This document shows, in pieces, positions 45,253-54,555 of a stretch of DNA of 64,000 nucleotides. The translations under genes and the position numbers were made by a program. The first letter of the stretch is position 1; the number at the start of each line of letters is the position of its first letter. The DNA is from Phytophthora hibernalis (lineage: Eukaryota > Oomycota > Peronosporomycetes > Peronosporales > Peronosporaceae). Location: assembly GCA_012656075.1 (NCBI GenBank), contig JAAKBF010000047.1, forward strand, positions 558,001 to 622,000, written 5' to 3'. The notes beneath the pieces were generated by a model that was not told where the DNA came from, made no database searches, and was given only the letters and a program-made list of their open reading frames with translations.

Positions 45253-46107
45253 CCAGCAGCAAAACCACGACGGCGGGGCTTGAACCGAGGGTAGTCACAA
45301 TGCAACACTAAAAAGAACCAAATGTGTCAATAGTGTGGCCCTTTACACTGGTGACAGTACGGATTCGTGCTAGGACTTACGTTTGGATGGAGATGTGGTG
45401 CGAAACAGGGTGTGTGTGAGGGAATATCTCCACGACGAACGAGTTGGTGAGAAGCCTTCGATCACGAGCAGTGCCAGCAGCAGTATCGCAACGTAGGATG
45501 ACCAAGGCACGAACAAGTGGTGTGGCAACTTGACCACGTTGTGAAGAAGACAGGCTCGGGCTTTGGCGCGCAGGGTATAGGGAGAAGGCGGCGGCGCTGG
45601 TAACGGCTCGAGCGGGCAACACCAGGAGCACGGTGAGGTGTGTCCGAGAGATAGGTGTGATATCTTCGACCGGGGAGCCACACAGCTTCTTCAAGGTCGC
45701 ATCACCATTGTCGTCAAAGTTAACCTTCGATATTAAGCTTTAATATCAGCTTTAGAATGGCCATTGTAAACGATTGTAGCCGTTATTATAAACAATATTA
45801 ACGATGAATTGCCAACACTAGGGACAGTCGACACCCTATCTACTGTCAACTACTACACTGAAATATGTACATTATCTATGTGCATTAGTCTGTTTACTTC
45901 GGCAGGTCACGTTTATATGTTGCAGTACCGTTGGCTATCCTTATATCGCGCGGGACATCGACTGGCAAAGTGTGTATCTGTACTGTCGACATTACCCCAT
46001 ATCGTCACGTCTCCGACCGTCAGTGCAACTCCGACCAGCATCCGACGCATCGCAAAATTTTATATCACACCAGATTGTGGAGGTTTCATAAAATACATCC
46101 TCTCAAA
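45253..46107. other. Unresolved region left of the inverted duplication
   Basis: Three overlapping minus frames at 45370-45694 are Ser/Pro/Leu-rich. One holds a hydrophobic run (YVAILLLALLVIEGF), but no frame is clearly coding. 45700-46107 shows nothing recognisable. Confidence 0.4.
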
Positions 46108-46670
46108 CCGGATCGCTCTCCATGGGCGTCCGGCTATGTCCTGACCGGTGTTGCACCGTTCCCTCTCTAAAACGATAGTGTTTGCGCAACCAGCCAAAGC
46201 GACTCGGTCAAGGAGCGGGTGAAATGTATCAGACTCGATACAAACTCTGAGAGAAGAGTTCCGTGCCACCCGTCCGGTCCATTTGCGGTTGCTCAAACGT
46301 ACGTTGCCTGTTCAGTCAGATTAGGTTGCTGGAGTGACGCGGCCGACGTGATGCACCTCCACGAAACGACTGGCTGGCAGCAGTTGCAGCAGTCAAGAGT
46401 ATCTTTACTCAGGTACGTGTCCACAGCGTTTAGATGCACGCCACCGCAACCAACGCAGCGAAGACGCCAACTGTTGCAGTGCTCCAGTGTCTTCCCCCGC
46501 CACGACTCTATCCGTGTTTGCACATTCGCCAGCCGCTCGCCAGCGCCAGGCACAAGAACTTTCCCTCTCTTTCAGCCACTGAGCGGGCAGTCTGGCGTGG
46601 CTTTTCCACCAACGGCAGCTCTTCAGCCACTTGCGCAATCACTTCAAACCGCCCGACACTCGGAACCTGT

Positions 46671-46690
46671 GGTCATTCTCCGATTTCCCC
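46671..46690 (+). promoter_or_regulatory. Oomycete-type initiator/FPR-like core promoter, copy A
   Basis: GGTCATTCTCCGATTTCCCC resembles the oomycete initiator plus flanking element (TCATTYYNCAWTTT) with one mismatch, 30-50 bases before the start codon. The position and match fit a transcription start. Confidence 0.55.
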
Positions 46691-46719
46691 GAGTCGTTCA
46701 AGTCCACACAGTACCAGCC

Positions 46720-48267
46720 ATGCGTCTGTTCCAGTCCCTCGCCAAGCGCGCGTCGTCGCCGCTGCTCAAGTCGCGCGCCTTCGCCACCAACGCGTCCGAA
46801 CTGCGCTCCGTCGTGTTCAAGGAGCAGCTGCGCACGGTGCAGATGGCCGACGCCAAGGAGACGGTGCTGCCCGGCGGCCGCGACCTGTTCCCGCTGCTGC
46901 CCAAGGCGTTCGCGGGCGTCAAGCAGATCGGCGTCATCGGCTGGGGCTCGCAGGGTCCGGCCCAGGCGCAGAACCTGCGCGAGTCGCTCGAGGGCTCGGA
47001 CGTGACGGTCAAGGTGGGGCTGCGTAGTGGCTCGTCGTCTGTGGCCAAGGCGCAGGCGGCCGGCTTCAGCGAAGCGGAAGGCACGCTGGGCGACATGTTC
47101 GACGTGATCAAGGAGTCGGACATGGTGGTGCTGCTCATCAGTGACTCGGCCTGCGTCAAGCTGTACCCGAAGATCTTCCCGCTGCTCAAGCCTGGCGCGA
47201 CGCTGGGTCTGTCGCACGGCTTCCTGCTGGGCCACCTCGAGTCGGTGCACGAGGAGTTCCCCAAGGACGTGAACGTGGTCATGATGGCCCCCAAGGGCAT
47301 GGGCCCTAGCGTCCGTCGCCTGTACGTACAGGGCAAGACGGTGAACGGCGCCGGCATCAACGCCAGCGTGGCCATCCACCAGGACGTGACGGGCAACGCG
47401 TCCGAGATCGCGCTGGGCTGGAGCATTGGCGTGGGCGCGCCCTACACGTTCTACACGACCATGGCGGACGAGTACAAGTCGGACATCTTCGGCGAGCGCT
47501 GCATTCTGCTGGGCGGCGTGCACGGCCTGGTGGAGTCGCTCTTCCGCCGCTACGTGCAGCAGGGCATGACGCCCGAGGACGCGTTCAAGAACACGGCCGA
47601 GTGCATCACGGGTCCGCTGAACGAGAAAATCTCGCACGACGGCATCAAGTCGGTGTACGAGAGCTTCAAGGGCGAGGACAAGATTGTGTTCGAGAAGGCG
47701 TACACGTCGGCCTACACGCCGTGCCGCGACATCATCGAGGAGGTGTACGACGACGTGGCGTGCGGCAACGAGATCCGCAGCGTGAACAACGCCGTGGACC
47801 GCCATGACCGCTTCCCGTTCGGCAAGATCGACCAGACGCACACGTGGAAGGTGGGCGAGAAGGTGCGCGCGGCTCGTGACGGCAACTTCGTCATGAACCC
47901 GTTCACGGCCGGCACGTACGTGGCCATGATGATGGCGCAGATCGACGTGCTCATCAGCCACGGCCACTGCTACTCGGAGGTGGCCAACGAGTCGGTCATT
48001 GAGTCGGTGGACTCGCTCAACCCGTACATGCACGCGCGCGGCGTGTCGTACATGGTGGACAACTGCTCCACGACGGCGCGTCTGGGTTCCCGCAAGTGGG
48101 CGCCGCGCTTCGACTACATCCTGACGGAGCAGGCGTTCGTGGCCGTGGACGACAACAAGATCAACAACGAGGCCAAGCTCATGAGCGAGTTCAAGAACCA
48201 CAAGATCCACGAGGTGCTCGACGTGTGCTCGTCCATGCGTCCCAGCGTCGACATCGCCGTCGAATAA
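46720..48267 (+). CDS. ILV5: Ketol-acid reductoisomerase, mitochondrial, copy A
   Basis: Acetohydroxyacid isomeroreductase: converts acetolactate or acetohydroxybutyrate to the dihydroxy acids of valine, leucine and isoleucine synthesis, using NADPH and magnesium. 515 residues, no intron. The N-terminus MRLFQSLAKRASSPLLKSRA is basic and Ser/Ala-rich, a likely mitochondrial presequence. The Rossmann motif IGVIGWGSQGPAQAQNL lies at residues 70-86. HGFLLGHLESVHEEFP, APKGMGPSVRRLYVQGK, YKSDIFGERCILLGGVHGLV and NPYMHARGVSYMVDNCSTTA are family signatures. Length and the duplicated C-terminal domain match the long plant-type (class II) form, not the roughly 395-residue fungal Ilv5. The start at 46720 sits 30 bases after the initiator-like element; the frame is open further upstream only by chance, as indels in copy B show. 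Confidence 0.96.
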   Translation: MRLFQSLAKRASSPLLKSRAFATNASELRSVVFKEQLRTVQMADAKETVLPGGRDLFPLLPKAFAGVKQIGVIGWGSQGPAQAQNLRESLEGSDVTVKVGLRSGSSSVAKAQAAGFSEAEGTLGDMFDVIKESDMVVLLISDSACVKLYPKIFPLLKPGATLGLSHGFLLGHLESVHEEFPKDVNVVMMAPKGMGPSVRRLYVQGKTVNGAGINASVAIHQDVTGNASEIALGWSIGVGAPYTFYTTMADEYKSDIFGERCILLGGVHGLVESLFRRYVQQGMTPEDAFKNTAECITGPLNEKISHDGIKSVYESFKGEDKIVFEKAYTSAYTPCRDIIEEVYDDVACGNEIRSVNNAVDRHDRFPFGKIDQTHTWKVGEKVRAARDGNFVMNPFTAGTYVAMMMAQIDVLISHGHCYSEVANESVIESVDSLNPYMHARGVSYMVDNCSTTARLGSRKWAPRFDYILTEQAFVAVDDNKINNEAKLMSEFKNHKIHEVLDVCSSMRPSVDIAVE

Positions 48268-49088
48268 GTGTATGGCTGAGTAGTGGATTGCCTCGCTGTG
48301 GGGTGTCAGTGGCGCATGTGTAGCGTCCTGCCTCGCATGAATAGGAGCAGCAGATGCTTATATAAAATACACTTATCTGTGCTACATCAACCTCTGTCTA
48401 GTGTTGGCTGTGCGCTGCGTAGGATGCCGAGAGCTTCGACTTTGCTGTCAAGCATGGTCGTTCGTTTGCTGAGGTAGTTTATCAGAAACTTTATGGCCGC
48501 CTTTTCCTGCTTGCGATCTTGCATGTTGAAGTGAGACTGCATAATGATCAATGATCATAGTGTTCGCACAAACACTAACTGTACTGCTAACACTACTGTC
48601 TGCAAACTGTTAGTGTATTGCAAATCTGACTAACGCGTATGTGGAGTTAGGCGGCTCACACTTGCATATTATAGTGTGCTCTTTCGACTGACTTGGTTCA
48701 AGCAATGAGGTTGACAAGTGTTCGTGTATCGCCACGAGTCATCTCAATCCAGCTCTGGTTTGAGCGCATTCCTTTTTCCTTTTCCAATTATCTATGAAGT
48801 GTCCTACCTTCCATCGCACCACACACCACCAGTACGGTGAAGTTCATCGTAGCTCTTGTTTAGAACTTCAGGATGCACAAACAGACAAACATGTTTGCAA
48901 ACACCACTTACTGTTAGTGAGTGTGTACCGGTAGTAGCATTTACAAACATGTTTGCGAGTACACTAATGATCATCCATCAGATTGATCAGGCGTGCGAGC
49001 GGGAATCTTTTTCCAGTGGTGCATGCCAATGGATCTGTTCGCAAGGCAATACAGTGGCTTTCAAGTGGTGCGGAGCAGTGTACCCAGC
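48268..49088. other. 3' flank of reductoisomerase copy A
   Basis: Non-coding. It holds ATGATCAATGATCAT (48544), repeated ACACTAAC/GTTAGTGT words, and two copies of the palindrome CAAACATGTTTG (about 48887 and 48944). The same sequence occurs in arm B. Confidence 0.6.
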
Positions 49089-49796
49089 ATGTTCCGGTGT
49101 CAACCCAGTGAGACTGAAGGTTTGTGAACACAATGTAGCCCTTGTGAGAATTTGTTGGGGGTGGATTTGCTCTAAGCTACAGGCAGTGGAGGCGGTTCCC
49201 GGTAGTCTACCGGTAGAACTTCTACTAGAAGGTTGTACAGGGGTAACATCTTGCAAGCTCAAAAACCTGTCGATGGTCGACGCTGTCGAGAACAGCACGC
49301 TTTTAGGAGAAACTGTGCGGGTTTCTAAAGTCGTCAAAACAATATATAAGCTTAAGTTTATACAACTTGGATGGACAAACTTCGAGAGGAGGCAGGCGTC
49401 TTGCGGCTAACTGTAGCATTGTGTAACACAATGCTACGTGGGCAGAGTCTAATTCTAATGGATGGAGCCTGGTGCAATGTATTGATACCCACATGACTCT
49501 AAGAACAAGACTGCAGCAAAAACATGAAAGTGCAGTACAAGTTAAGGCGGCTTTACGTGTAGGTCTACATCTTTATTGGAGGCATCGACCACAGCGCCTT
49601 CACTGCAGTCATCTGGTTGTCACTCGAATATACCGATACGCAGGATATCCCAAACTCATGCAAAGGAGTCGGTACATATACTGCGAACAAATTGAGTAAA
49701 AAATGATGCCAGACTCGTGGTCAATTGACATTTGAACGGAACAAACGGATTTACCAGCTTACCCTTTTGCACATTTTCGTTTCAGTAGATTGGCAA
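49089..49796. other. Unique spacer between the inverted arms
   Basis: About 708 bases present once. It contains a 25-base perfect palindrome (49413-49437). A plus frame running from arm A into the spacer (48856-49410) has no recognised content. Confidence 0.7.
49413..49437. repeat. 25-bp perfect palindrome in the spacer
   Basis: GTAGCATTGTGT, central A, ACACAATGCTAC. Confidence 0.9.
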
Positions 49797-50615
49797 GCTG
49801 GTGCACTGCTCCACACCACTTGAAAGCCACTGTATTGCCTTGCGAACATCCATTGGCATGCACCACTGGAAAAAAGATTCCCGCTCGCACGCCTGATCAA
49901 TCTGATGGATGATCATTAGTGTACTCGCAAACATGTTTGTAAATGCTACTACCGGTACACACTCACTAACAGTAAGTGGTGTTTGCAAACATGTTTGTCT
50001 GTTTGTGCATCCTGAAGTTCTAAACAAGAGCTACGATGAACTTCACCGTACTGGTGGTGTGTGGTGCGATGGAAGGTAGGACACTTCATAGATAATTGGA
50101 AAAGGAAAAAGGAATGCGCTCAAACCAGAGCTGGATTGAGATGACTCGTGGCGATACACGAACACTTGTCAACCTCATTGCTTGAACCAAGTCAGTCGAA
50201 AGAGCACACTATAATATGCAAGTGTGAGCCGCCTAACTCCACATACGCGTTAGTCAGATTTGCAATACACTAACAGTTTGCAGACAGTAGTGTTAGCAGT
50301 ACAGTTAGTGTTTGTGCGAACACTATGATCATTGATCATTATGCAGTCTCACTTCAACATGCAAGATCGCAAGCAGGAAAAGGCGGCCATAAAGTTTCTG
50401 ATAAACTACCTCAGCAAACGAACGACCATGCTTGACAGCAAAGTCGAAGCTCTCGGCATCCTACGCAGCGCACAGCCAACACTAGACAGAGGTTGATGTA
50501 GCACAGATAAGTGTATTTTATATAAGCATCTGCTGCTCCTATTCATGCGAGGCAGGACGCTACACATGCGCCACTGACACCCCACAGCGAGGCAATCCAC
50601 TACTCAGCCATACAC
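49797..50615. other. 3' flank of reductoisomerase copy B
   Basis: Mirror image of 48268-49088, with the same palindromic CAAACATGTTTG and ACACTAAC words. No gene. Confidence 0.6.
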
Positions 50616-52163
50616 TTATTCGACGGCGATGTCGACGCTGGGACGCATGGACGAGCACACGTCGAGCACCTCGTGGATCTTGTGGTTCTTGAACTCGCTC
50701 ATGAGCTTGGCCTCGTTGTTGATCTTGTTGTCGTCCACGGCCACGAACGCCTGCTCCGTCAGGATGTAGTCGAAGCGCGGCGCCCACTTGCGGGAACCCA
50801 GACGCGCCGTCGTGGAGCAGTTGTCCACCATGTACGACACGCCGCGCGCGTGCATGTACGGGTTGAGCGAGTCCACCGACTCAATGACCGACTCGTTGGC
50901 CACCTCCGAGTAGCAGTGGCCGTGGCTGATGAGCACGTCGATCTGCGCCATCATCATGGCCACGTACGTGCCGGCCGTGAACGGGTTCATGACGAAGTTG
51001 CCGTCACGAGCCGCGCGCACCTTCTCGCCCACCTTCCACGTGTGCGTCTGGTCGATCTTGCCGAACGGGAAGCGGTCATGGCGGTCCACGGCGTTGTTCA
51101 CGCTGCGGATCTCGTTGCCGCACGCCACGTCGTCGTACACCTCCTCGATGATGTCGCGGCACGGCGTGTAGGCCGACGTGTACGCCTTCTCGAACACAAT
51201 CTTGTCCTCGCCCTTGAAGCTCTCGTACACCGACTTGATGCCGTCGTGCGAGATTTTCTCGTTCAGCGGACCCGTGATGCACTCGGCCGTGTTCTTGAAC
51301 GCGTCCTCGGGCGTCATGCCCTGCTGCACGTAGCGGCGGAAGAGCGACTCCACCAGGCCGTGCACGCCGCCCAGCAGAATGCAGCGCTCGCCGAAGATGT
51401 CCGACTTGTACTCGTCCGCCATGGTCGTGTAGAACGTGTAGGGCGCGCCCACGCCAATGCTCCAGCCCAGCGCGATCTCGGACGCGTTGCCCGTCACGTC
51501 CTGGTGGATGGCCACGCTGGCGTTGATGCCGGCGCCGTTCACCGTCTTGCCCTGTACGTACAGGCGACGGACGCTAGGGCCCATGCCCTTGGGGGCCATC
51601 ATGACCACGTTCACGTCCTTGGGGAACTCCTCGTGCACCGACTCGAGGTGGCCCAGCAGGAAGCCGTGCGACAGACCCAGCGTCGCGCCAGGCTTGAGCA
51701 GCGGGAAGATCTTCGGGTACAGCTTGACGCAGGCCGAGTCACTGATGAGCAGCACCACCATGTCCGACTCCTTGATCACGTCGAACATGTCGCCCAGCGT
51801 GCCTTCCGCTTCGCTGAAGCCGGCCGCCTGCGCCTTGGCCACAGACGACGAGCCACTACGCAGCCCCACCTTGACCGTCACGTCCGAGCCCTCGAGCGAC
51901 TCGCGCAGGTTCTGCGCCTGGGCCGGACCCTGCGAGCCCCAGCCGATGACGCCGATCTGCTTGACGCCCGCGAACGCCTTGGGCAGCAGCGGGAACAGGT
52001 CGCGGCCGCCGGGCAGCACCGTCTCCTTGGCGTCGGCCATCTGCACCGTGCGCAGCTGCTCCTTGAACACGACGGAGCGCAGTTCGGACGCGTTGGTGGC
52101 GAAGGCGCGCGACTTGAGCAGCGGCGACGACGCGCGCTTGGCGAGGGACTGGAACAGACGCAT
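50616..52163 (-). CDS. ILV5: Ketol-acid reductoisomerase, mitochondrial, copy B
   Basis: Same 515-residue mitochondrial ketol-acid reductoisomerase as at 46720-48267, encoded in the opposite direction; by eye the coding sequences are identical, including third positions. Start ATG at 52161-52163 and TAA at 50616-50618. It shares a divergent upstream region of about 590 bases with the protein kinase starting at 52756. Because this copy sits beside a complete kinase while copy A sits beside only the kinase's first 16 bases, B is probably the original locus. Upstream of the start, B lacks four bases found in A (one C, a CT pair, one C), which do not affect the protein. Confidence 0.96.
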   Translation of the reverse strand: MRLFQSLAKRASSPLLKSRAFATNASELRSVVFKEQLRTVQMADAKETVLPGGRDLFPLLPKAFAGVKQIGVIGWGSQGPAQAQNLRESLEGSDVTVKVGLRSGSSSVAKAQAAGFSEAEGTLGDMFDVIKESDMVVLLISDSACVKLYPKIFPLLKPGATLGLSHGFLLGHLESVHEEFPKDVNVVMMAPKGMGPSVRRLYVQGKTVNGAGINASVAIHQDVTGNASEIALGWSIGVGAPYTFYTTMADEYKSDIFGERCILLGGVHGLVESLFRRYVQQGMTPEDAFKNTAECITGPLNEKISHDGIKSVYESFKGEDKIVFEKAYTSAYTPCRDIIEEVYDDVACGNEIRSVNNAVDRHDRFPFGKIDQTHTWKVGEKVRAARDGNFVMNPFTAGTYVAMMMAQIDVLISHGHCYSEVANESVIESVDSLNPYMHARGVSYMVDNCSTTARLGSRKWAPRFDYILTEQAFVAVDDNKINNEAKLMSEFKNHKIHEVLDVCSSMRPSVDIAVE

Positions 52164-52192
52164 GGCTGGTACTGTGTGGACTTGAACGACTC

Positions 52193-52211
52193 GGGAAATC
52201 GGAGAATGACC
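52193..52211 (-). promoter_or_regulatory. Oomycete-type initiator/FPR-like core promoter, copy B
   Basis: Minus strand reads GGTCATTCTCCGATTTCCC, the counterpart of 46671-46690 with one C fewer. Confidence 0.55.
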
Positions 52212-52755
52212 ACAGGTTCCGAGTGTCGGGCGGTTTGAAGTGATTGCGCAAGTGGCTGAAGAGCTGCCGTTGGTGGAAAAGCCACGCCAGACTGCCCGCT
52301 CAGTGGCTGAAAGAGGGAAAGTTCTTGTGCCTGGCGCTGGCGAGCGGCTGGCGAATGTGCAAACACGGATAGAGTCGTGGCGGGGAAGACACTGGAGCAC
52401 TGCAACAGTTGGCGTCTTCGCTGCGTTGGTTGCGGTGGCGTGCATCTAAACGCTGTGGACACGTACCTGAGTAAAGATACTCTTGACTGCTGCAACTGCT
52501 GCCAGCCAGTCGTTTCGTGGAGGTGCATCACGTCGGCCGCGTCACTCCAGCAACCTAATCTGACTGAACAGGCAACGTACGTTTGAGCAACCGCAAATGG
52601 ACCGGACGGGTGGCACGGAACTCTTCTCTCAGAGTTTGTATCGAGTCTGATACATTTCACCCGCTCCTTGACCGAGTCGCTTTGGCTGGTTGCGCAAACA
52701 CTATCGTTTTAGAGAGGGAACGGTGCAACACCGGTCAGGACATAGCCGGACGCCC

Positions 52756-54200
52756 ATGGAGAGCGATCCGGTGGTGTCGCTCCAGCTCGCGCTGCTGCCG
52801 GACGAGTACGTGGTGCATCCCACTTGCACTTTTGCGCAATAACGAGTTGCTGCTACTTTTGCGCAGGACACTGGTGTGGCAGAAAGGTCCGGGCGTCGGT
52901 AGCGGCCGCTTCGGACAGGTCTCGGCGGCGCTGCGACTGCCCAGGTGCAACTCGGAACAGCGACGAGGCGTCTTACACTTGGTGTTTGTAAGGCACGACC
53001 CGACTGACGTCAGCATTTGTATTTTGCACTGCAATGTAGCGCACAACTCCTGGCGGTCAAGCAGATTTTCGTGCAGGAGGAGCTCGAGCTCGGCAACGAC
53101 GTGAGTTCGCTCTCGCTGCAGCGCGTGCAGCCTTTTGCGCAAATCGAGCGCGAACTGGACGTGCTGCGGCTGCTGCAACGTCATGGCCACCCCAACGTTT
53201 TGCGCTTCCTGGGCAGCGGTGTGTCCTTTGCATTTGCAACGAGTTGCGCAGCGGTTGGCACTCACGCGCTTGAGTTTTGCGCAAATTTGAATTTGCAGAG
53301 CGCAACGGGCCGACGGTCAACCTGTTCATGGAGTTGGTCCCCATGGGGTCCCTATGCAAGTGAGACGCAGTCTGAGGCTTGGGCTCATTGGCAGGAGCTC
53401 ATCTAGTGTCTGTGCGGTGGCTGTAGACTGCTAAAGGACTTTGGCGCAATGGAGGAGGAGACGTTGCGCAAATATGTGCGAGACGTGGTGCACGGGGTGG
53501 CGCATTTGCACGCGCTGGGAATTGCGCACCGCGACCTCAAGTGCGCCAACCTGCTGCTGGCGAACGACGGCGTCAAAATTGCAGACTTCGGGACGGCAAC
53601 AAAAGCAACGGAAGACGTTGCAGTGGACGAAGACAGACCGTTGCAGACGGCGAGGTGCAAATTTGCGCAATTTGCGCAATTTCGCGCTGCTTGTAGCATG
53701 TCGTTCGCGTCTTGCTGATGCAAATTCTGACGCTGTCAGGTCGGTGCGCGAGGGCTTGGGGTCTCCTTTCTGGATGGCGCCGGAGCTCGTTCGCGCTGAA
53801 AAGGGCGCGGATTCGTGGCGCAAAGCCGACATCTGGGGCGTCGGCTGCGTCACGATCGAAATGGCTACAGGCAAGCCGCCATGGGTGCGTTCGCTTGCAG
53901 TTTTTCAGTTGTCGGTACTTTTGGCTCATATTTGCAGCTTTTGCTGTTTGCAACTTTGGGTTTTGCACTGCAACATGCTCTGCAAACGAGTAGGAAAACC
54001 TGTCCAACCCGCTCACTGCCATGTTCCACATCGCATCGGCCACTACAATCCCAGAGTTCCCCACTCAGCTGTCGTCGGTGGCGAAGGACTTCCTGAGTCT
54101 GTGCTTGGACAAGAACCCAGACACTCGAGCGTCGGCAACGGAATTGCTTGACCACCCTTTCCTACGAGAAAACATTAAAGAGGAGGATACAACCAATTAA
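52756..54200 (+). CDS. STE11/MAP3K-like protein kinase, seven exons
   Basis: Serine/threonine kinase consisting of little more than the kinase domain (315 residues after splicing). Exons: 52756-52805, 52867-52944, 53040-53218, 53299-53359, 53427-53654, 53740-53884, 53994-54200. All introns have GT-AG ends and the phases join. The spliced protein shows the glycine loop VGSGRFGQV (27-35), LLAVKQIF with Lys50, HRDLKCANLLL (157-167), IADFGTATKA with DFG at 176-178, GSPFWMAPELV, and DIWGVGCVTIEMATGKPPW. The C-lobe ends LDKNPDTRASATELLDHPFL. GSPFWMAPE and HRDLKCAN are typical of MAPKKK/STE kinases; the upstream signal and target are unknown. It is divergently transcribed from reductoisomerase copy B. 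Confidence 0.88.
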
Positions 54201-54555
54201 TCGCAGGAGATAGTATAGCAAACCGAGGTTGAGCTACGACTCCAGGCACAGTCGACTGCATGAATACAGTGGAGACCAAAGATCTGGTGAAAACGTCATC
54301 GGTGAAGTTCACCGATGACGTTATCACCGTGAACTGCATCGGTAATTGCACGAACGAACGTCATTTGGTACCACATGTACAGTAGTAATTTTCTGCCACC
54401 CGACACAGCGGATCATTGAGACCGATAAAATAATACTTCGAAGTACTTAAGTAATGGCGAAACGACATATCGGCAGCCTTCATCCGACTGTGCTGGGAAC
54501 TCAAAGAGGTAACGTCCAAAACCAAAACTCTATTCGATAACCTGCTTCGTTAAAG
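54201..54555. other. Intergenic region between convergent kinase and exonuclease genes
   Basis: Contains a 31-base perfect hairpin (54292-54322), otherwise nothing recognised. Confidence 0.6.
54292..54322. repeat. 31-bp perfect hairpin with TGACGT sites
   Basis: Arms AACGTCATCGGTGAA and TTCACCGATGACGTT flank a single G. Each arm holds a CRE-like ACGTCA/TGACGT half. It lies 92 bases after the kinase stop and could be a terminator-like structure or a protein-binding palindrome. Confidence 0.85.

Larger units (their letters stand above)
46108..49088 (+). repeat. Left arm (A) of the large inverted duplication
   Basis: About 2981 bases that are the reverse complement of 49797-52771. It contains the whole reductoisomerase gene, its promoter, the first 16 bases of the neighbouring kinase reading frame (in reverse) and about 820 bases of 3' flank. 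Differences from arm B seen by eye are six small indels and two substitutions, none in the gene. Confidence 0.93.
49797..52771 (-). repeat. Right arm (B) of the large inverted duplication
   Basis: About 2975 bases, reverse complement of arm A. Its outer end lies 16 bases inside the first exon of the kinase gene, which continues normally beyond the arm. Confidence 0.93.

Noticed and set aside
46219..46719. Upstream in-frame extension of the ILV5 frame
   Set aside because: Three indels in copy B shift it, while the gene itself is untouched. The initiator-like site at 46671 and the presequence support the ATG at 46720.
46639..48210. 523-codon frame antisense to ILV5 copy A (and 521 codons at 50673-52238 for copy B)
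   Set aside because: It mirrors the strong GC third-position bias of ILV5, is full of His/Val/Arg repeats with no domain, and loses its end at the leader indels. It is a shadow frame.
48856..49410. 184-codon plus frame crossing from arm A into the spacer
   Set aside because: It crosses the repeat boundary, has no motif, and its counterpart in arm B reads differently after the boundary.
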